DNA of 64,000 nucleotides from Gordionus sp. m RMFG-2023 (taxonomy: Eukaryota > Nematomorpha > Gordioida > Chordodea > Parachordodidae). This document shows positions 33,401 to 46,826 of the stretch, one piece after another (the first letter of the stretch is position 1; every line of letters begins with the position of its first letter). The stretch spans positions 75,741,561 to 75,805,560 of the forward strand of contig NC_088775.1 of assembly GCF_954871325.1 (NCBI RefSeq), given 5' to 3'. Position numbers and translations under genes: made by a program. Below the pieces are notes generated by a model. The model was not told where the DNA came from. It was given only the letters and a program-made list of their open reading frames with translations, and did not search any database.

Positions 33401-35576
33401 GGTAAATATTTTAATTTGAAATCTTTTATCTTTTAATAATAAAATGCGTTGTAATTATATTTAAATTTATTTCATAATAATATCAAATATTTTTGAAATT
33501 ATTAATAATTTTACTATTCAGAATATAAGATTAAAATATAGAATATATTAATAAATGTGTCTTATTTTAATAAGAAATCTGATAAATTAAAAAAATGTAA
33601 TTTTCCTACCCATTTATATTAAAATTAGAGTTATTTTTTTAATTTATTTTTGTTAAAGAACCCCAAAATAATAAAAAACAAAAGCAAACCAAAAAATCTC
33701 ATGACAAAATATTTAAAAGCTCCTGGTTTTCCAGGATTTAAAAAAATCGGTTAAGTCCTTTGATTTAGCTCTTACAGGTCTTCGGTTAGTTCTTTTATTT
33801 CGCTTCTGTCTTTTAACTAATATAATTTTTTTTTAAATAATATGAGATACTTTACTCTAAATGATTTTTAATTTTTTTTTACAAAAATCTTTAAGATTTC
33901 AAAAGATCCATTAAATAAATTTCATTTACTTAAATTATTGCCTTTTATGATGTTATCAGTAAATTAATATATTAAAATCCCTCTGGTATTATAAAAATAT
34001 GTTAAAAAAATTAAATTGAATTTATATTTAGACCCCAATTTGTGAACCAACTAACATAATGTGATGGACCAACTACCGCGCTACAGGATACGTTGGTCCA
34101 AATATAAATTTTCGAATTTATTTTTTTTAAGAAAAATAAATTATAATTATTTTAAAAAAAAATGTTTAAATGGTTATTACTTTATGATTCTGAATATGTT
34201 TTATTACCTCAGATTATTTAATATTATGGAACTTATTTAAGTATTAACGGAAAGTGGTATCTGTAATTTTTAAAAATAAATTTTCGAGAATTTTTAAACT
34301 ATATTTTTAAATCAAATCTTCACATATTTTTTAACATATATACTCAAACAATTATTATAATTACCTTCTCATTTATATTTAAACGAGTCAGATGGCAAAA
34401 ATTATTACACATCCTATTATATTAAATTTTATAAATTGAATTACATGTTTTAAAAAAATTAGGGATAAAATTTAACTAAATGCTCTATTTATTTAAAAAA
34501 AATTTAATTTATGTAAATAATTCTTTATAATTCCAATGGAATTGGTTATATAAAGAGCCATGTCAAGAGTTTTAGTCGCCTTAAGCCAAAATGATTTCGT
34601 GGCAGTTTACTCCCAATTTATTTAAGCTTTCATATTTCTTAAAATAGGAATAGTGATTAAGCTGCTTAGAATATGAATTGGATAATATATTTGGTGGACC
34701 CTGAAATAATAAATTTAATTGGATTAGATTAATCTCAAATTTTAAAGTCTGGCCTGTTCATAAATACGAAAATAATTCAATGACAGCAAAATAGCTTCAA
34801 ACGGTTGAAGTTAGAGAGTAACTAGCTCTCATAAATAACAAATATTATGTTTAATGGTTTAAAATTTTTGATACATTTCTCGTCCAATATAATAATTTTT
34901 CGCTATTATGCTTATAGTTTAAATCCTAATAAATTGGAACGGATATACATATGTATTTAGAAAATACTTTACAGTAAAATAAAAATCCAAATAGTATCCA
35001 CAGAGAAATAATCTAAATTTGCACTATATAGTTGTATATATATTATTTGGTCTCTACGATGCGGATATTTTAAATATATGCAAAAGCCATCTATAATGCA
35101 ATATTATAACTACGAATAAACATTATAGTTTATGAAGCTTATATTCTCTTTTTAATGTTTGATTTCTGGTTTCAGAAATCTTGTAATTTATAAACAATGT
35201 TATCTGTTTTAATTTTTTTAAATTTCTGTTTGTTTCCCGATTTAAGTATTCCCTTTAATTAATAATTAATTATGCGACCACTTTTCCTAAAAAATCAACT
35301 TTATTTTTTTCTACTTTTTTGTATATAAAAAATATTTTTCTACAAATTATTTTAAATTTTTTTAATAATGTTTTTTTGACCAAAAAATATATTAAAGAAC
35401 AAATCGATACAAAAAACATGAAAAATTAACATGCTTTTAAACATGGAATATTGTTAACTAAAGTGGTGCATGGGGTTTATCTCCTGTTTAACAAAATACC
35501 TTAGCATTTTATATTCAATCTAGTTTTTAATATTTTTTTTTCATCGCTTGTGGTTCTAAAACGGTGTAAAATGATG
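30431..35576. other. AT-rich, gene-free
   Basis: Contains a C10 run at 31580-31589 and a hAT-end-like GC-rich patch at about 33288-33386. Short frames at 30697-30942, 31203-31460 and 33125-33388 have no recognisable domain and are not called. Confidence 0.45.
33288..33386. mobile_element. hAT-like terminal fragment (GGACCGG units)
   Basis: CAGTGCGGTACGACCGAAAA is followed by AGAACCGGACAGGACCGG, then CGGTCCAGTTCTGG. This vocabulary matches the ends of the hAT remnant at 60066-61490. Only one end is visible. Confidence 0.4.
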
Positions 35577-35584
35577 AGCCGGTG

Positions 35585-35810
35585 AGGCCCCCCCTCCCCA
35601 CTGGCCACCAAAATGAATCTATTTTACGGGCCATCAAATTTTGTTTCATATGCAATTTTAAAATTAAAAAAAATAAATAAAGAAATTTAAAAAACATATA
35701 AATATAAATTATGCTTGATATTGCTTAAAGTCGTTTATTGTAAATTATTTTTTACTCTATACTATTAAAGCACACATTCAAATTGGACAAGTTCGTGAAT
35801 AATTGTCTTT
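35585..35810. repeat. Dispersed repeat, piece A
   Basis: A C-rich start (CCCCCCTCCCCACTGG) is followed by GGGCCATCAAATTTTGTTTC, ATATGCAATTTTAAA and ATTATGCTTGATATTGCTTA. It shares these blocks in order with pieces at 41713-42000 and 49112-49320, and its tail with 51445-51500. The family is unclassified. Confidence 0.65.
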
Positions 35811-38800
35811 TTTTTGAAAAGACTTGTTGAACTGGGCCTTATATTTTAGACGAATTTTGAAACATGAACATACTTACTCATTTGTTTATGACAAACGCGT
35901 TCGTTTTTTACGTCCATTCAATCTAAAAAAATTTAATATGTCTATTTTAAACAAACAAAGATCTAAAATAATCTGTCAGTTGTTTCCTTCAGATATTCTT
36001 CAGCATATTTTTATTTCTGACTAACGTCAACTTTTACCAAAATTTTAAGTATCATTTTATAAATATATACATCCGATATTTAAATTAAATAAACATGGAT
36101 AAGGCTACCGCAAAAAGAAACGCTAAAAAATACATCTATATCATATTTAAAGAAAGCGATAGAGTAGCCTAGAATTATTTTTATTTTTTCTAGTGGAGTA
36201 AAGATTTTTTAATAATTTTTCACTATTCAAAACGTTTATCGAAAACGGAATGATTAAAATGTTTTACATTTATCGCCAAATAAAATATAAAACTATCTTT
36301 CATGTATCTTTTTTGATAATAAACTAAAACAAATTTAAGATTTTTTAGGTAAAGATGAGATAATATTATTAAACCTTTCTTACAATAAAATAGTTGTTCT
36401 ATAAAGCTATAATAAATCTAGTTTTGAGATAATTTAGTACATTGAATATTAATGTATTCAGCTTTATTCTCAACAAATTATAACTTTTTGGATAAACGAT
36501 TTTTAACTATATTATATTTTTCGAAGGCTAGAAATCCTTTAAGTCTCCTTCGTACGATTCTCATTTCTTCGACCTAAATTATCGCCTCTATCATATTTAC
36601 CTTCAACTAAGGATCACAAATTAATATGATTGGAGCAAATTATATCACCTTTATGCAATCCTTTGATATATTATATATATTCATCAATAAATAGGCATTT
36701 CTTTAACCTAAGTACCAATTTTTTTCTCTTCTCATTATTATTTATTTACTGCTTATAATATTATTTGTACTATTGTTTTGCATTCTTCATTTTAAATATC
36801 CTTCTAAATCATTATATGCTTTTTCTTTTTTATACATTATATCTTTATTAATGATAAAAATTAAGTAAGTAGAGTTACAAGTTATATATAATAACAATAT
36901 AAATATTAGTTTAATAATATATACTTCATCATAATTTTAACATCATATGTTAAAATATAAGAATATAAAATTAAAATATGTAAAAAGGATTATTATATAC
37001 AAAAAAAAATAATTAAAAAGGATTTTAAAAAAAGTTAGGATAGCTCCGTAGGAAGGTGGCTTCCAATGAAACTGATGTAATTGGATTTATAAATAACAGT
37101 GGAGAGTCTTTTTAAGGCAATAACCTTCCTTGAGTTATTTACGAATAAAAAAAACCTAGTTCCTTGAAGAAGGTTAAAGCACGGCTACCAAATGTGGCTA
37201 ATGTAGAGGAGATTATAAATATAAAAATGTCGCCTTGAGCCATCAGTGACGAAAAAAAGGACGATCTAGGGTTACATGCTTGATAGTAGTTGTGACGCAG
37301 CAAGCAACAACTGGAATGTCCCATTCCTTTTGTTTGCAAGTAACAGGTAAAGGGGTGTCAATAAGAATTCGATATTTCCATAGATCCAATGCCTGAATGT
37401 GCGACGAATCGTTCACAGGTTTACTTAAATATAGAAACGATTGGAAAAATATTTCATATTATCAAATATATGAATAAATATGAGTATTTAAAAAAAATAA
37501 AGTAATAAAAGATTATTCTTGATCATTTCGAGATAAAAGGTTTTTTTGTCTCTTCTTGGTTTGTTTAGCTGTCCATATACAATTGTTCTGCTATAAGAAG
37601 TCCCAAATTCTTGCTAGAGATAGCCAAGCTATTAGTCTCCATTTTCTAATGAGTTATACTTCAGATTTTGAGTTAATATCAATGAAAGCGAAGAAACGAG
37701 CAATTGAGTTGTACACTTTAAGATGACTAAATGTTTCCAAGTTGTAATCATTCCATATGAAAGTGTCTTCTTCAGCTGCTGGAAGTAAAGTGATAAGTCA
37801 AACTATTAGGCAAGATGACAATTAATGAGGAAATGAAAGTAGAGAATGCGATTGTTTTCATATCTTTGAATTTAAACATAAATTGTGTTCGTTATTGAGT
37901 GAAGATATTCATAGTTTTTTTTTAAATATTAAATTTTGGAATTTTATAGCCCTCCCCTTTAAAAGATTCTAGATAGTCCATACTTTTAAAAGATTAAAAA
38001 ATTACTCAACGGTTGCTAGTGACGTAAAACCTTACTTGATATGATAGTCATTAGAATTTTCAATAAAATTTAACAAATTTTTCTTAAACTAATAGAAGGT
38101 ATTAGTTGCATTATTTACATAAGAAATTTTAAAGATTAATTTCTGCTTTAATTACTACTTTTATTTGATTTTTTTATCTCAGTATATTTATTCGAAATCA
38201 ACTGTAAATATTTTTTTTATCCAATAAATATTTATATTTATATGATATTATTTCATATCGGATTGGCGTTAAATTTCCATTTTTATATTTAAAGCAACTC
38301 ATAATATTAACCAATTGGAATAAGACATATATTTAAAAATATTTTAATGTATGGATTCATATTAGCCCTTAATTTTAAAATCTTTATGTCCAAACTAAGC
38401 CAGATCGTGCCGTATAAAAGGAACACCTTTAATTCGAAATAATTTAACTATGTAACATTTTACTCGTATGTTATATTTAATTTTCAGTCAGAAACACAGT
38501 AATGATAAGTCTTGGCCAAAATTTTATTATTCATCAATGAACGTTGAATATTTTATCGTTTTTTTCGATATTATGTATTTTTTAATTATTTAAAAAGTTT
38601 TCTTTTCTTTAAGATTATTCTTTTCATGCTCATTTTTCATTTATACGACTTTACAATTAATATAATAATGTAATTATAAGTTGTTAAAAAATTTAAATGT
38701 AAAAAGTATATAAATTTTTTATAGCCTTTATTAGTCATATTATTTGATATTATTTAATATTATTTATAGTATATATTAATTAATATAAGATTTAAAAAAG

Positions 38801-41380
38801 TAAGGACATGATATAGCATTTGTCCTTTTATTAGAACCAAACTTCTATGGCTTGAATGGAGTTAGATTTTTATCTTTATGATAATAGTTTTGAATGTCTT
38901 AATATAAAGATATTTATAATTATAAATATATTAGAAATAGAATCTATATCTTACAAACATCGGCGCAGCTGGGAAAAGAGGGAGGGGGTTGTTACCTGCT
39001 CTCATGAATATCATTTTAAGCGAATAAAAAATAGAAATCTTTCCCCTATATATCCTTCACCCTATCTTTTCCAAAAATGAATACAATTTTATCGTTATAA
39101 ATAATCATATGAAAGAAAAAGTAAAAGTTAATAATTTTTTAAAATAATGACAATAATTCATTTTTTTAGAAAAGAGGCATTTTTGTAAAAAAAAAGTGAA
39201 AAACAAAAATTATTCTTTTACAAAAGGTAACACTGCACTATGTGGACTTAAGATTTGCAATAAATTCTTTCTTTCTTTCAATTTGGAGGGAGGGGGTAGG
39301 GGGTACCTAGTACAAGGAACTAGAATATAAGATAGTCTTAAATTAATCGGAAAATATATTTTATCATTGTCAGATGGCTAGTAAAACTTTTATTCTCTAT
39401 CTAAATGTTGACAATCGAATTATTCAAAAACTCTCTGTATTATTTAAAATTATTCGTAAATATTTAAAATTTTTGGTATTAAAAATTCAAAATTTACATC
39501 TAAAAAATCTCTTTAAAAAAATCATTTATTTTCACTTTTTAAATATTTTTAAGATTAAATTTTTGATCGTACCGATTGTGAGTAAGGAATTATTCAATTT
39601 AATAATGTATTCAATTTATTTATATGGCGCTTTGAGTACTTAAATTTAATTTGTCAAATATACCATACGTAAATTATAGATATGCAAAAGGGACCTACAC
39701 GCTAGGCTTGGCCGAGTTTGTAAATTTTTCCCATTTTCCAGTTTAAAAATATTTTGCCCAGTATAACAAAGGTTATTTTAAAAAAATTTAGGTATTATAT
39801 GGCCACAAATCCCTCCGATTCATAAATATTCGTCATTTGTTTTTACTGTATACATTGTTTTATAGAAATGTCGTTGAGAAGAACGTGATTCTTAAAATAT
39901 CTATCTTATGCTTTTCAACTCGTCAGCTTACAAATTAAAATATATTAAATCCTAGTGGGGGAAAAATAATCGACCATGAATGACCATGTCTGGTATTTCT
40001 TTTATTTCGATCTCTTGAGTGTTTTTAAATCATAGTACTTTAATGACTCACCCCAAAAATCTTAGTCTAGATTTAATCTGGCTTATCATGGCAGAGTTGA
40101 GCTCATCCGCCGAGATTTGATACGGGTCTGAAGTTATAATAGACTAGAATAATGCAGTTCATTATTTATTAGAAATTATGAGATCAAATAAAATTATTTA
40201 ATGATTATTTAAAAAAATTTCCATATAATATTTTCGACTTATATTTTTCAGCCTTGATGTAATTGACGCTAGGGACGAATATATAATTTATTTCGCCCTA
40301 ATTTTTTAAAACTAAATGACTTGATATTGTAAAAAATATATATTATATTATATGTTTAAAAGTAAAATGTAATTGTTAATAAAAATTTAATAATCAGTAT
40401 TTATATAATTTTATTGATTAACTTAGCATTAAACTTCCCATATAAATATTAAGTGATTAATCTAAAAAAATTAAATTGTAACATGAAGCTTTCCCCCTTA
40501 ACAAATTTTGTTTTGATAAGAGTTAAAAATTATCAAAAATTTAATCCATTTTTAAAAAATCTACTTAATTCTTATAAATTAAAAAAATAATTAAAAATTA
40601 TGTTTTATTTGTCTTGTGACCGTAAGTTAGAATTAATAAATCTTAGATAAGTTTTAGCAAATGAGGTTCTCTTTCAAGAGTTGTATTTTAATCAAAGGTA
40701 ATTTGATTAAAAATTCTCTCTAATTATTTGCCACCGCCGCTGACTTTAATATGTATTAAGAAATTGACTTGATCTTCAAAATTCTCAAACTAAACATCAG
40801 CCAACATATTTTACAGTAGGATAAACCTGGGTAAAACAATATTTTGCATTTTTACACTCAAGATTTTTTAACAACATTAAAAGCGAACAATTTATAGCCC
40901 AGGCCCTCGCGTATAAAATAGAAAATGTAGTCCTCTACCCATAATATTTCAGGAGCTATAATTATTTATATGGAATTAGAAATTTCACCATTTTACTCCA
41001 TACTCAGGGTAAAATGGCTAAGTACCAGAATAAATTGGTTAAAATAAGATTGAAATCTTTGTGATTTTATTTGACAAAATTTTAACATTTTGACAATATA
41101 TTACTTTTTATAATAAACTAATAAATGCAATAAGGGAATTTAAAAAAATTAACACAATTATCACATTTTAATGGTACCCATTTAAGGCACTTAGCACATT
41201 TTAATTTTTCTTCACCTTTGCAACTATTAAAAATAATTTATTCCACAAACTATTTATTAATCCTTTTTGCTTAAAGATTATTTTTAAATTTTTTACAACT
41301 TTAATCAGACGAAGCATTTTAACCGTTTTCCCCACAACCGCTTTACCCTAAAATAATAATTATTATATAATCTTTTGATG
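35811..41380. other. AT-rich, no supported gene
   Basis: A less AT-rich interval at about 37030-37860 has longer open stretches on the minus strand but no continuous frame and no recognisable domain. Nothing else was identified. Confidence 0.4.
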
Positions 41381-41386
41381 ACTTCT

Positions 41387-41496
41387 AGTTAAGCTATAAA
41401 CTTCTAATAACTTTCATTTTATAGCTAAGACTGAATCTTTTAGTTAAACTATAAACTTCTAATAATTTCTATTATATAGTTAAGACTGAACATGCG
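41387..41496. repeat. 55-bp tandem repeat, two copies
   Basis: AGTTAAGCTATAAACTTCTA at 41387 recurs as AGTTAAACTATAAACTTCTA at 41442. Both units end TATAGYTAAGACTGAA. Several substitutions separate them. Confidence 0.85.
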
Positions 41497-41712
41497 TACA
41501 TTATCAAGATAAATATATTTTGACATAAGCAAAAATATAAGATCATAGTTACAATTTGTAGGTAAAACGTTTTTCTGAAAAATATATCACACCAAAAAAA
41601 TTAACAAAAGATGAATTAGATAAGAAATTAATCATATAAATACATATTCACAACAAATTAAATAATGGTTAATAGTTATTAGTTTAGTATTAAAACATTG
41701 TTATTCCTTCGA

Positions 41713-42000
41713 CCCCCCCCCCCCATCCCCACTGGACTCTCCTATTATATAGTGACGAATTTACACTTAAAGGGATTCTCAAAACTCAGCCAGGCCCTAA
41801 CAAACGAGCGGGCCCTGAATTGCCAAAATTAAACTATTTTAGGGGCCGCCAATGTTTCTTATTTACATTTAAAAAGTATATAAATATTACATCATTATGC
41901 TTAATATTACAGTCATTTAATACAAATTATATTTTACTATTGCATACATATTACTAATTGATATTCTAAGCTACTTATTCATGAATGTTATAATACATTT
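41713..42000. repeat. Dispersed repeat, piece B
   Basis: A C12 run then ATCCCCACTGG, followed by GCCCTAACAAACGAGCGGGC, AGGGGCCGCCAATGTTTCTT, ATTATGCTTAATATTACAG and CTAAGCTACTTATTCATGAA. It is the most complete copy of the family in the window and covers the blocks of pieces A, C and D. No reading frame was found. Confidence 0.7.
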
Positions 42001-43030
42001 TAAAAAAACAATATATTTGTTATTATTTTCTAAAAATACCCACCCATATAGGTGTTTAGGTTGGATTAGGCAAGAGTTTTATAATCAAAAAGGTCAAGTT
42101 ATTTTTTTTGTTATATTTTCGGGACAAATTTATATTAAAAACCTATTTCAAAAAACCATATGAATATCGGTAAGACTCCTCTTTTTGGTTTTTATTCGTT
42201 AAAGTCAATTATCCAGTGGATACAAATGATAGAAATTAATTAAATTTATAATTATTCTTATTTGTGGTAGAATTTTTATCATATTTTTTATATGGGGGAC
42301 CCCTTCCGATTGTCCTGCCTTCCGGGTCCCACCGGTGACATATTTATTTTTGATTCATTTATATATAATAACGTATTTTATAATTTCAAAATAATACGAA
42401 CTCGGATAAGCTATATTAATTAAAAATTTGTTTATTCATTCTTCATCGTAGGAGTAGACAACAACTATATTGTAATTTGGATCCTGTTTTAAAAGTTTGA
42501 ACCAATGGAGAAGGAAATCAATATATTACAAATTAATCGCTTATACATATTTATCTTTCAAATATTAATGAAATATAGCAAAAATTTAAAATTAACTAAT
42601 GTGGACCTGCGAGTGCATTCTATTAAAATAAATGAATTAAGATATTTGTAAATTCAGATTATATTACTTGTATAAAAAAATATAGATAAATCTAATAATA
42701 TCAAAAAGTTTATAAAGACTAAAATTTCTTTAATTGGAGATTTAATTTTTTTGATCAAATATTTCCAGCCATTCCTGAGATTATTCATAAAATATTTAAC
42801 AGGTCATGCCATAATTTAACTTGACCATAAATTCTGCCTCCAACGTAACTAAGTGCAATCTATTGCACTCCATGAAGTCCACATCAGGTTAGCATTAAAA
42901 TGTTGCAGTGAAAAAATATAATTGCACATCCTTTCAAGATTTCAACATATCATTAAAAAACCACCCCCGGTTTTCTTCTGCTTTCATTTATTTTATTTTT
43001 AAATGATTGTGTATTTTAAAGGGACATCAA
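42001..43030. other. AT-rich, gene-free
   Basis: A short GC-rich patch at 42296-42345 (GGGGGACCCCTTCCGATTG, then CCGGGTCCCACCGGTG) looks like part of a transposon end, but no partner was found. Confidence 0.4.
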
Positions 43031-43034
43031 TTCT

Positions 43035-43242
43035 AGGGGAGACCAGGGCTAGTCGGCTCAATTTTTGTCAAAATCATCTTAGCTTCAAAAATAATGATCG
43101 TATAAGATTTTGCAAAATACCAATCGATCTTAAACACGCCTATAAATATACACAGTTATATTTTTTAAATATTTAATAATTTTTCCTCCAAAAAAGTTTT
43201 AGTAAAAGTCATTTTTTAATCTAGTAGCCCCGAACCCGTGGT
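43035..43242. mobile_element. MITE with GGGGCTA-type TIRs
   Basis: The left end GGGGAGACCAGGGCTAGTCG faces a right end whose inverse is CCACGGGTTCGGGGCTACTAG. It is about 208 bp with an AT-rich middle and no coding frame. Similar single ends occur near 23215 and 49820. The target duplication is not clear. Confidence 0.55.
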
Positions 43243-45180
43243 ATAGATCATAGATGGAGCTAATCGAATCAAGTGGTTTATTAGAGACAAAAATAAATTT
43301 TCTTCAGATTTTCATATATAACTATATTGCTTTATTCATATAATATTCTATTTACAATTATAACAAATAAAATAGAAATTTTTTTGGCACAGGACCCATG
43401 CGCCCAACCCTTACATATTCTGCATTACAACCAATCTTCAAAATTATGAAAATATTTATAGTCATGTTTACATATAATACAAACATCTTTTAAATTAAAC
43501 AATGTGATAAATTTATAAATAATAATATTATAATTTTTTTAATAACTTTTTAACCGATAAACCATAACAAGTTTTATTACATGAATTTAGATATATCCAA
43601 CCTTTTTATTTTCCACCTCATCATCAAATACTTTTTGTTTATTATCTTGACCTATCATATCATGGAATGATGTCAGCCATTTTATATTTTTTATAATGTC
43701 TTAAAAAATTTGTAATAGGTGATACCTAATAAAATGGTTAATGATGCTTACTACCAAGTGAATGTATGGAAATATTGTAAATACCAACCTAATTTGCTAA
43801 ATACCGACCAAAATTTATTAACATTTTGCGAAGGAAAACTCTTATCGTTTAGCAGCAATAGAAATATCTGTCTTAGCTACATATATTTAGTTAAAAGAGA
43901 GTTTTGAAAAATATATTCTATCATCACAGAGAAAAGGCTATATATGCGCACCTTGTTTAAAAAATAAAAAATTATTGAATCTTTGTTTCTTTTAAAAAAA
44001 TTTTAAATTCTACCAAAACCAGCCTTTACAATTTTTTTTTTATACTGGAATCTTAACCGAAGATCCTATATATATATAAAAAAAAGGGTTCCTTCCTATC
44101 GGAGTTCCAAGTCGATCGGACCTTGATTTTAAAATTTAATTCGCACTGATCAAGAACCTTGGCAAAAATTTGAAAGCATTTTGTTTTCCTACTTTATTTG
44201 TTGAATAATATTTTTTAGAGCATAATATCAATTTTTTTTTATTGCAGCGTTTATAATTTCTTCACTTTCCTTGAAATATCTAAAAATTTTTTCAACATTC
44301 CATTCGAATCGAACTTAGATTCTTGAGAAAAAATAATACTCAGATTGGAATGATCGTACAAAATTTTTCTAGGATAGGGGAACTGCAAAAATAGGAGTTG
44401 TGCATTTACTTTATAATGAAAGCAGGATTGGCACCCATACATAATTGGTTTGTCTCAAGATCAAAAATAAGAGGCTGGCAGTTCTTTGTACCAATTGGCA
44501 TTGAAGAGGAAATTTATTTTTCTTTCTTTTATTGTTATTATCTTATGTCATTTAATAATAAAAATTTTCAATTTTTTTTAAAATAATTTTTTATATGAAT
44601 AATAAAAAAATTTTAAAAAAATATTATATTTACTATTGTTTTTTTTTTCAATCTTTTTACATATTTACATTTATACAGATGATCACTTTGACTTAAAATT
44701 ATAAATTTCGATAAATCATTGATATTTTTTACAATAAATTGATAACAAAAAAATTCATGTATACTATAATGTAAACGATATATATAATAAAATGGTTTGA
44801 TGAATGATTGATTTGATTTATAAAACCGACAATTATGAGAATTAATTTATATTTTTCATTACACTTAATAAACCATATTTAATATAATAATATGTTTTAA
44901 AAAAACTGATATTTTGATGGTAAATATTTATATATTATATAACGCCTTATCCTTGAATCTCAACAACGAACAAAACTTTAAAAAATATATATTATAACAT
45001 TACTTATGCAATATTTGTTTCGAGTATTATAATATCGACGTTTTAGTTGGTTTACAATTTTTAGATTTGGCTTATCTCTTATTAGATTTAATGTAAATAA
45101 TTGTATAGTCAAATCAATTAAATACTTTGACAAGAGTACATGTAAAAACAGTATATTTCTGAATTATTATATATTAAATT
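43243..45180. other. AT-rich, gene-free
   Basis: Small frames at 43719-43907 and 44251-44586 have no recognisable features. A short patch at about 44090-44130 (TATCGGAGTTCC...GATCGGACC) is GC-richer. Nothing is supported. Confidence 0.4.
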
Positions 45181-45239
45181 AATTAAATAAGGCTAAATAT
45201 TGTTGTTTATATGTACAAACTGAAAAGCACAAATTACAT

Positions 45240-45720
45240 GTGTTTTTAGTACTAACTGAATCTGAACAAGTCACAATATCATATCTTTATTGCAGTAGTT
45301 TATCTCAGGGCTGTAGTCGAGTGGACCAGGACCTCTACCGATTAAAATTTCTTTTAGCATGCCCCACCAGAAATTTTCAAATGGATCAAATAGTGTCTGA
45401 ACTAGGCATTTGGTTGGTGAAGATTGGAAGAATACTTGATGTTCGATGGGTATCTAGCAGGCTTCGTCTGTTAAGGCAGTTTAGCATAACTATGAGGTTC
45501 TATATATGCATTTCAAAAAAAAATTCAGCCAATTTTAGCATGCAAAATTTAACGGGTTGTTCACCGATTAGAAAGTGGTGAATTCTTATCAGATCTCTAA
45601 TTGATGTATGATGTTCAATTTGAATTATCCAATCTATTTTTAAGGACTTAAACAAGAAATCAGTTTACCTATAGTTGAAAAATCAATAAAGAAAACAATT
45701 CTTGCTAAAATCGTTTAAAT
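45240..45720 (+). pseudogene. hAT-like transposase fragment (KIAA1586-type)
   Basis: A 113-codon frame (45240-45581) contains DQIVSELGIW, LVKIGRILDVRWVSS and SANFSMQNLTGCSPI. The KIG..LDVRWV block is characteristic of domesticated and mobile hAT-like proteins of the KIAA1586 type, where it is followed by a conserved SFRTV-like segment, here changed. Further relics (DVQFELSNLF, then a KSIKKTI-like piece) follow to about 45720 in shifted phases. No terminal repeats were identified, so this is an old remnant. Confidence 0.6.
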
Positions 45721-46009
45721 ATAAGCCTGGTAGGTTCTAAATCTCTTTTATATTTTCTAAATGAAAACTTATTTAACATTTCTAAAGTAGAAGATATAAA
45801 ATAGTTCAAGAAGCTGGGGAAATAAATAAACTTGAGTAATTATGAAGGAAAACAGTAGACACTTTGGTATCAACGAAAATCATTATATTAGCCTTTAGAC
45901 AATATGCAAAATAGGTTAACGGATGTCAATTCAGATAATTCTATTAAATACTATATTAAATTATTTCATATATCATCTCAAAATTATTTTATAGAAATTT
46001 TTTTATACC

Positions 46010-46125
46010 CACGGGCCTAGTCGAAATGAGAAACCTAGGCCTGGCCAGACCGAATTTATTTTAAAAAAATCCCAGACGGGATAGTTCACAATTATTTTTT
46101 TTATAAATCCGAGGTAGGTCGGGCA
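46010..46125. mobile_element. Degenerate GC-rich transposon-end fragment
   Basis: GGGCCTAGTCGAAATGAGAA, then CCTAGGCCTGGCCAGACCG, AT spacers, and CCCAGACGGGATA. It resembles the subterminal GGCCCGG/AT alternation of the CAGAGACC hAT family but is much diverged. Confidence 0.35.
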
Positions 46126-46800
46126 ATTGGAATCTTTGTAGGCATCTTTATTGCTTAGTTATAGTGATATATTGTATATTTTTGAGGAAATATAGGGGGA
46201 ATTTTTTTTATTAGTTAAAAAAGATATTTACAAAAAAAGGCAAATTTTTGTGCCCCCCCCCCTCGCTCTAGAGAACATTTGGAACTTATATATGTAGCTT
46301 ATTTTAGTTTTTAATTATGAAAATAATTTTAAAATTTGGTATATTTGAAATATAATTTTATTTTAGAAATCATCTCTTAACTATTTAATTAATCCTCTGT
46401 CCAATAGGATTATAATTTATAGGGATTTTTTAGAAAGGAAGAAAAAAATAATAATTAATACTCGTAATTTATTAGAAAACAACAGTTCAGTCATATGAAA
46501 ACTTTCAGCATTATATATGCTGAAATAATAAAATTAAGCGTTTTAGAAAAATTTCCTATTTATAAATTTGCAGAAATTTCCAATTATAGCCTTTAGATTT
46601 TTCATGTATGTAATTTCTCGAGAACTATTAGATTCTCAATTTCAAATAAAGATTTATTTAGATGCGTGAAAAAATTAATTAGTAATTAGTTTACTACTTT
46701 CAAAAAGTCAAAAGTTGTGATTAATTATTTATTGTAAAAAAATTCTTTTTGATATCGAAAACGCAAAATTGTAAATTAAAATTATTTAATAAAGAACTAA

Positions 46801-46826
46801 AGGAAGGAGGGAAGGAAGGAAGGAAG
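46801..46826. repeat. GGAA microsatellite
   Basis: AAGGAAGGAGGGAAGGAAGG-type run. Confidence 0.9.

Noticed and set aside
44251-44586. Overlapping small frames on both strands
   Set aside because: Mutual antisense open frames without motifs; neither has support.
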